From Mya arenaria (Eukaryota > Mollusca > Bivalvia > Myida > Myidae): a stretch of DNA of 64,000 nt. Position numbers and translations under genes: made by a program. Each line of letters starts with the position of its first letter. The first letter of the stretch is position 1. The notes below the pieces were generated by a model. That model worked only from the letters and a program-made list of their open reading frames with translations, searched no databases and was not told where the DNA came from. The stretch covers positions 16,966,945 through 17,030,944 of the forward strand of contig NC_069129.1 of NCBI RefSeq assembly GCF_026914265.1, given 5' to 3'. Below are positions 58,931 through 64,000 of the stretch, one piece after another.

Positions 58931-59989
58931 CTGCAAATTCAAACATATAGACAAACAATTATATCACAAACTAAAACCAATATTTGGAACGTGAGGTAGA
59001 CTTGAGCGTTTCCTACGCATTAAACATAAACATATTTGTAATATTTCATTCGATGCATTCTATTAAGAAATGTGCAGATCCAAAACAATGTAAATGGAGG
59101 ATCCCCAACCAATGTTTATTTTTGTATCAAATCTATTTTACTTTTATAGAGTTTGATGAATTTGATACAATTTAAACACGAATTAGATATTTTATTTATA
59201 GCATAACTCATTTACGGTATAAATCAGAGTTTCCAACACATATTTCCGTGTCCAAGAGCGAATAATTTCATTTGGTATTATTTGGCCTTTTTCATTCGCA
59301 TGAAAGAAAATAGTCCCACATTAATATAATTATTGTATTTACAATGAAAACACAAATCATGTCGCAATTATCAATCTAAATTCGAAAGTTCCACTTCAAA
59401 ATAGCAAACAATGCATATTATGTGTGACGTCAACAGTTATCACGCGAGTGGGTTTATGTCATTAAGCTTTTGGAGTTTGAAAAGACCGTGCCAGAGTCAC
59501 TGTCTATTTCAATTGTTCAATATTGCTTTGGCTGTGGGTGAATAACCGGATGGATTTTTGTCTTTTTGTTGAATGTGTACATGAATATAATGTTATATAA
59601 TTACCTCCATGGATATGAACACCAAAGTCCACCAAAACAATGAGATTTAATGTAAAATAGGTATCTGTGTGAGCAAAGCTTGCGAAATGCCTAGACTTGG
59701 CATTTTGCATTGATGTCGACGGAATATTTCCTTGTGTTGGTGTGGATTGACGTGGGTATAGGTATCACTAGATGCTTCTACTAGATAGTTATTGTGTCCC
59801 GATATTTGCATAATCACGTTTGAAAATCGTTTATGACAGCGCCTATGAATACATTCTTCTGTAATACGGTTTTATAATAGGCAAAGTTATTACGGTTAGT
59901 TATATATGAAAAATATTGCATGCATCTATATCGCTCCTACGCAATTGGTTTTGTTTTAAGAAGTAGTATTTACATAAAGACGGTCTCAC

Positions 59990-60198
59990 CTGTTGACGTC
60001 TCGTTTAGTCCGGCTGCACAGTTGTTGACAAGGGTTTTGTTTTCCAAGTTGTTGCCAAATTTGCTGGTGAACTTGTTGGAGTTTACCTTCGGTAAAAGGC
60101 AACACGGCTTCTCCGGTTTTATGGAGAGCTATCATACAAGAAACATAATTCTTTTTCTGTTCATTCCTAAGTAAATCTTGTACCCTAACATTCGCCAT
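59990..60198 (-). CDS. Copy 2 exon 1: N-terminus (start codon)
   Basis: ATG at 60196-60198 and donor 'AACAG|GTGAGA', 209 nt as in copy 1. The 1059-bp intron that follows is six times longer than in copy 1 and carries no recognisable insertion ends. The residues 'KKNYVSCMIALHKTGEAVLPF' form a probable helix that packs in the HEPN-like domain. Confidence 0.78.
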
Positions 60199-61611
60199 TT
60201 TAGTCTAGCCTCGACACCACTTTTAATATTTCAGCTACGTGTTTATCTATATCGATGCATTTTAATAAATCTGTACAAACATTGTTATCAGTTGCAATGT
60301 GTCTGTGCCTAAATCTATATCTAAATATATCGGTCGTAGTCTGCAAACATCGGTCCTGGTGAAGTTGCCAGTTTCTTGTCAAAAACAGAAATTTAAACGA
60401 GAGATATGAATACAAAGTTTGTAATAACATGTTATTATTAATGATGAAGATTTAAATATGTAAGTTGAAGTTTGGCTTTGTCATTTTGGAGTAGTGTCTT
60501 TGTTTAAAACTACCTAGGAAGAGCACAATAAATAGTTACTTTTTATCTTAATGTGCCAAACCATGGTATCAAAAAAACAAAAAAAACAATACACTATCTA
60601 AGGTCAAAGGTGGTGATCAAAAACTCCTGAATCAAAATGCAAACAAACTTCAAAAGCCCTTATTGTAGAGTATCATTACACAAACAGAAAGAGAACAGAC
60701 CTGTTTCAAAATTTCTGGATTCGATTTTGTACAAACCCTTTTTTGTTTAGTTTAGTGCAAAAACATGAAGTAAAGACATTGTAATCTCAATGTTTAAGCA
60801 CGCAGAGTTGAACAAATAAATTGTAAGGCCAAAAGCAATTCATATATGTGGTTCCTGTGACACTTTTTGTTCTAAGTGTCACACTTTGTGCCCCGTAGTT
60901 GTGATTTTTCCATAGCAAATTATTCCATTAGTTTTAAATATGGCCAGCCCTTAAATTTTAGGGTCGGGCGGGTCACCAGTTCCAGATTTATTTATGCTTT
61001 TTGCCAAATAGCTGCGGTAATTTATAGCAAGCTTTTAAAGTCTAGAATACATGATGAAATACGATTGAGATATTTGGGGAATTTTTTTTTTTCACAATTC
61101 ATAAACAATGTTAAATCACTAAAATTTAAGTTCCGAACTATAATGTCGATCAAAGGAAAGTTTAGGTGAAATTTTGTAAGATAATACACCATAATAGTTC
61201 ATTCTCTGCATAGTTTTATGGTAAATGCCATTCAAACGTACCGTTAAGAGATCACTATAGTAAAAACGATTTTGGATGAAATGGTTGACGAGCAATTGTG
61301 AGGTGTGTGTGAGGCATATGATAATAACAGGGATTATGTAATAGAGTAATATATACATGTGCAATGATTTTTTTTAACAGTACATACCTAAGAGATTAGG
61401 AGACTATAAAAAGGGGTCGGAAGAAGAGAAAAACGGTTGACTGAATAGGCTTCAAAGGGGAATAACACGATATCTTGAAAGGAAATATTGTATATGTATT
61501 TTTTGTAAAATAAGTTTATCAAATACTTTTCCATCAAAAAGACTGATTAAAGAAATTACTTAACTAAACTGTCAATACAATTTTTACACGCATGGCAACG
61601 GTTATTATCAG
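60199..61611. other. 5' flank of copy 2, shared with copy 1
   Basis: No gene. Matching segments with 20286-21790 include 'aacattgttatcagt' near 60278, the 'caatgttta..gcagagtt' stretch near 60790 and 'tatggccagcccttaaattt' near 60942. A 97-codon frame at 60876-61169 lies in this shared sequence and has no support beyond length. Confidence 0.5.
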
Positions 61612-64000
61612 GGAATTTCCCCCATCTGCATAGCGGGGGGAGGGGACTCTGTCCTAGGATTGGAGATCTCCCTCGTCTACGTAGGAGGAGCCTGTGACCT
61701 GGAATATGTGGGGGAACCTTTGTCCTAGGATTGAGAAGTTCCCGCGTCTACGTAGGGGGAGCTTTTGTCCTAGGATTGAAAAGTTCCCGCATCTACGTAG
61801 GGGGAGCTTTTATCCTAGGATTGAGGAGTTCCCGCGTCAACGTAGGGGGAGATTTTGTCCTAGGATTGAGGAGTTCCCGCGTCCACGGAGGGGGGCCATA
61901 CTCCTAGAATTGAAGAGTTCCCGCGTTTACGGAGGGAGATCCTTTGTCATAGGATTGAGGAGTTCCCGCGCCTACTGAGGTGGGGCCTTTGTCCTAGAAT
62001 TGAGGAGGTCCCGCGTCTACGTAGGGGGAGCTTTTGTCCTAGGAATGAGAAGTTCCCCCTTCTGTGTAGGAAGAGCTTTCGTCCTAGGATTGAGGAGTTT
62101 CCGATTGTTCGTAGGGAGAGCTTTTGTCCTAGGATTGAGGAGTTCCCGCGTCAACGTAGGGGGAGATTTTGTCCTAAAAATGAGGAGTTCCCGCGTCTAC
62201 GGAGGGGGGGGGGGTGCATAGTCCTAGGATTCGAGAGTGTCCGAGTTTACGGAGGGGAGCCTTTGTCCTAGGATTGAGAAGTTCCTGCGTGTACGGAGGG
62301 GGCCTTTGTCCTAGGATTAAGGAGTTCCCGCGTCTACTAAGGGGGGGGGGGGGGCTTTGTCCAGGGATTGAGGAGTTCCCGTGTCTACGCAGAGGGGCCA
62401 TTGTCCTAGGATTAAGGAGTTCCCGCGTCTACGATCGGGAGCCTTTGTCCTAGGAATGAGTACACCCGCGTTTACGAAGGGGGAGCCTTTGTCTTAGGAT
62501 TGAGGAGTTCCCGCGTCTACGCAGGGGGGCCTTTGTCCTAGGATTGAGAAGTTCCCGCGTCTACGCAGGGGAAGCCTTTGTCCAAGGATTGAGAAGTTCC
62601 CGTGTCTACGCAGTGGAAGCCTTTGTCCTAGGATTGAGGAGTTCCCGCGTCTACGCAGGGAGGGGGGCTTTGTCCTAGGATTGAGGAGTTCCCGTGTCTA
62701 CGCAGGGTAAGCCTTTGTCCTAGGATTGAGGAGTTCCCGCGTCTACGCAGGGGAAGCCTTTGTCCTAGGTTTGAGGAGTTCCTGCGTCAACGCAGGGGGA
62801 GCCTTTGTTCTAGGATTGAGGAGTTCCCGCGTCTACGTAGTGGGGGCCTTTGTCCTAGAATTGGGGAGTTCCTGCGTCAATATAGGGTTGCCTTTGTCCT
62901 AGTCCGCGTCTACACAGGGAAGGCATTTGTCCTAGGTTTGAGGAGTTCCCGCGTCTACGCAGGGGGGGGGGGGTTTGTCCTAGTATTGAGGAGTTCCCGT
63001 GTCTACGTTGGGGCAGCCTTTGTCTTAGGATTGAGGAGTTCCCGCGTCTACGCAGGGAAAGCCTTTGTCCTAGGATTGATGTGTTCCCGCGTCTACGCAG
63101 ACGTGGAGAGGGGGGGGGGGGGGGCTTCCGCCTAGGATTGAGAAGTTCCCGCGTCAATGTAGGGGAGCCTTTGTCCTTAGATTGCGGAGTTCCCGCGTCT
63201 ACGAAGGGGAGGGGCTTTGTCCTAGGATTGAGGGGTTTCCGTGTCTACGCAGGGGGCCTTTGTCCTAGGATTCAGGAGTTCCCGCGTCTACGATCGGGAG
63301 CCTTTTTTCTAGGATTGAGGAGTCCCGTGTTTACGGAGGGGGAGCCTTTATCTTAGTATTGAGGATTTCCCGCGTCTACGCGGGGGGGGGGGCTTTGTCC
63401 GAGGATTGAGGAGTTCCTGCGTCTACGCAGCGAGGGGGGGGGGCTTTGTCCTAGGATTGAGAAGCCTTTTTCCTAGAATTGAGGAGTTCCGACGTCAACG
63501 TAGGGGAGCCTTTGTCTTAGGATTGAGGAGTTCCCGCGTCTACGCAGGGGGGGAGGCATTTGTCCTAGGATTGAGAAGTTCCCCCGTCTTCGCAGGGGAA
63601 GCCTTTGTCCAAGGATTGAGAAGTTCCCGCGTCTACGCAGCGAAAGCCTTTATCCTAGGATTGAGGAGTTCCCGCGTCTACACAGGGGCGGGGGAGGCTT
63701 TGTTCTAGGATTGAGGAGTTCCCGCGTCTACCCGGGGGGGGGGGGGCTTTGTCCTAGGATTGAGAAGTGCCTGCGTTTACGTAGGGGAGGGGCTTTGTCC
63801 TAGGATTGAGAAGTTCCTGCGTTTACGCAGGGGAAGCCTTTGTCCTAGGAATGAGGAGTTCCCGCTTTTACGCAGGGTGGGGGTCTTTGTCCTAGAATTG
63901 AGGAGTTCCCGCGTCTACACAGGGGAGGCCTTTGTCCTAGGATTAAGGAGTTCCCGAGTCAACGTAGGGGAAGCCTTTGTCCTAGTATTGAGGATTTCCC
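61612..64000. repeat. Long minisatellite, 45-bp unit, ~50 copies, runs off right edge
   Basis: The unit reads about 'gcctttgtcctaggattgag', 'gagttcccgcgtctacg' and 'caggggga'. Copies are well matched, but G runs vary from 3 to 14. Because 45 is a multiple of three, open frames appear in several phases on both strands, each a 15-residue repeat ('LGLRSSRVYAGEAFV' on plus). G-run length changes break every frame after at most ~100 codons, so it is probably non-coding. Confidence 0.92.

Noticed and set aside
60876-61169. 97-codon frame upstream of copy 2 as a gene
   Set aside because: The counterpart upstream of copy 1 is broken and no motif is recognised; probably duplicated non-coding or repeat sequence.
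61694-63708. Several 65-100-codon frames on both strands as repeat proteins
   Set aside because: All are readings of a 45-bp minisatellite; phase changes at G runs and openness in many frames show there is no coding constraint.

Overview
This is animal nuclear DNA, most likely from a bivalve mollusc. It is AT-rich, has GT-AG introns and is full of transposable elements. The palindromic MITEs with 'agctgcactctcacag' ends, the non-autonomous elements with ~165-bp internal repeats, and the NACHT/ankyrin gene family are all typical of bivalve genomes. Nothing prokaryotic is seen. The species assignment is inference.

Left part (1-21.8 kb): the C-terminally cut ORF1 of an L1-type LINE runs off the left edge (1-979, minus). 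A three-exon minus-strand gene follows (3744-20285). It encodes a CXorf38/DUF4559-like HEPN domain, a membrane helix, a NACHT NTPase, ankyrin repeats and a large uncharacterised C-terminus. This copy is cut in its last exon by a ~10.3-kb Ty3/gypsy LTR retrotransposon (5164-15488) in the opposite orientation. The LTRs differ at one position that I could see, the gag-pol frame is open (1832 aa), and a 5-bp target duplication is visible. Removing the element and one target copy gives a continuous 1961-codon frame, so the insertion appears recent and is the only lesion I can find.

Middle part (21.8-51.7 kb): mostly repeats. The main item is an apparently complete 5.35-kb ISL2EU-like DNA transposon (26132-31476). 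It carries a two-exon THAP/DDE transposase and, convergently, a two-exon SWIM-YqaJ-PHD protein, both starting just inside the terminal inverted repeats. Around it lie MITEs, foldbacks, non-autonomous elements with ~166-bp and ~164-bp tandem cores, 57/59-bp minisatellites and microsatellites. A few short exon-like segments with good splice sites (32822-33493 plus, 39650-41880 minus, 44062-44333 plus) may be parts of small or decayed host genes.

Right part (51.7-64 kb): an intact paralogue of the disrupted gene (53215-60198, minus; three exons, 1920 aa), with the same intron positions and phases and similar flanking sequence on both sides, so the locus is a segmental duplication. The window ends in a long 45-bp minisatellite (61612 to the right edge).

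The two paralogues look like membrane-tethered STAND NTPases with an N-terminal HEPN effector-like domain and an ankyrin sensor-like region. By analogy they are candidate innate-immune or cell-death switches; that role is inference.
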